NCBI RefSeq assembly: GCF_030814215.1
Contig: NZ_JAUSUT010000001.1
Span: 682,001 to 746,000 of the forward strand
DNA: 64,000 nucleotides
Reading direction: 5' to 3'
From: Amycolatopsis thermophila
GTDB lineage: Bacteria > Actinomycetota > Actinomycetes > Mycobacteriales > Pseudonocardiaceae
Shown here: positions 63,743-64,000 of the stretch, piece after piece
Layout: the number at the start of each line of letters is the position of its first letter
Numbering within the stretch: the first letter of the stretch is position 1
The notes under the pieces: generated by a model
What the model saw: the letters and a program-made list of their open reading frames with translations, nothing else
What the model was told of the DNA's origin: nothing
The model's database searches: none
Program-made: the position numbers and the translations under genes

Positions 63743-64000
63743 TTGTGCTGTCCGGGGACGTGGGTGGGGTAGTCACATCACCGTCGCCCGCTCGGTGGGC
63801 CGCTCTCGTCAGCACGGCCCGGCGGGGTGAACGACCGGTCCAGCCGGCCGCATCGCAGCCCGAACCGCACCTCGGCTGAGGTGGAGGCTCTGGTCGTGGT
63901 GTTGTGGCAGGAGCACAAGATCGGTAACAGCCACGGCATCACAGCGCTGGTCCGGCACGGCGCTCGCACCGAGCCACCGCCGCCAGGTCAGTCCTGCGCC
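63743..64000. other. Right-edge region without a confident gene
   Basis: No complete gene is supported in the last 258 bp. A plus-strand frame beginning near 63880 (V-E-A-L-V-V-V-L-W-Q-E-H-K-I-G) stays open to the edge and could be a fragment of a gene, but I recognise no family. Confidence 0.4.

Noticed and set aside
63743..64000. Start of a further gene at the right edge
   Set aside because: An open frame exists but has no ribosome site or recognisable family; kept only as an unassigned region.

Overview
The window is very GC-rich DNA with frequent GTG starts, dense 1-, 4- and 7-nt gene overlaps and actinobacterial signature genes: a WhiG-type sigma factor, DUF2469, DUF2631, a mycothiol-family maleylpyruvate isomerase domain and an AllR-type IclR regulator. 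The gene order is that of a streptomycete/pseudonocardiaceal core chromosome. Pseudonocardiaceae (for example Amycolatopsis-like) is the best guess; the genus is inference.

Layout. (1) 1-10.3 kb, mostly minus strand: rseP (cut by the left edge), dxr, rlmN, then cdsA-frr-pyrH-tsf-rpsB, with a small plus-strand set (DUF2631, PadR regulator, VOC protein, GNAT) between. (2) 10.6-23.3 kb: an M23 peptidase with a repeat-built linker, then the long minus-strand run rpsP-khpA-rimM-trmD-rplS-lepB-rnhB-DUF2469-yraN-comM-dprA-xerC-whiG, broken by two gene-poor, repeat-bearing spacers (15.4-16.0 and 17.9-18.7 kb). (3) 23.5-33.7 kb: two CPBP proteases, an amidohydrolase, ffh, two unknowns, and the nitrogen-sensing operon amtB-glnB-glnD preceded by a GlnR-box-like sequence. 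(4) 33.8-39.4 kb: an RlmA-like methyltransferase, a FhuF-like Fe-S protein, two back-to-back truncated FAD dehydrogenases, an O-acetylhomoserine sulfhydrylase, a CoA-binding protein and a metallo-beta-lactamase-fold protein. (5) 39.4-58.8 kb: a nearly complete purine-to-glyoxylate module. (6) 58.9-64 kb: ftsY, anmK, a sodium:solute symporter and a DinB-like protein.

How it works together. Hypoxanthine/xanthine would be oxidised to urate by the three-subunit xanthine dehydrogenase (pucC, pucE, pucD), whose operon also holds an 8-oxoguanine deaminase. Urate enters through the NCS2 permease and is converted by uricase, UraH and UraD to allantoin, then by AllB and Alc to ureidoglycolate plus urea. 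Glyoxylate would be taken up by malate synthase, next to an AllR-like IclR regulator. Ureidoglycolate lyase, urease, an XdhC-type maturation factor and a standard guanine deaminase are not seen here. Regulators in or beside the module are PucR, IclR/AllR, TetR and an unusual thiamine-binding-like/HTH protein.

The most notable points are: the purine module lying between amtB and ftsY, which are close together in Streptomyces; the domain combination at 41.8 kb; the paired gene truncations at 35.85 kb; two doublets of DnaA-box-like sequences; decayed repeat families beside dprA and yraN; a beta-propeller-like gene with three minus-one frameshifts; and an alpha/beta hydrolase lacking its catalytic histidine. 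No CRISPR array, tRNA, rRNA, prophage or transposase was seen.
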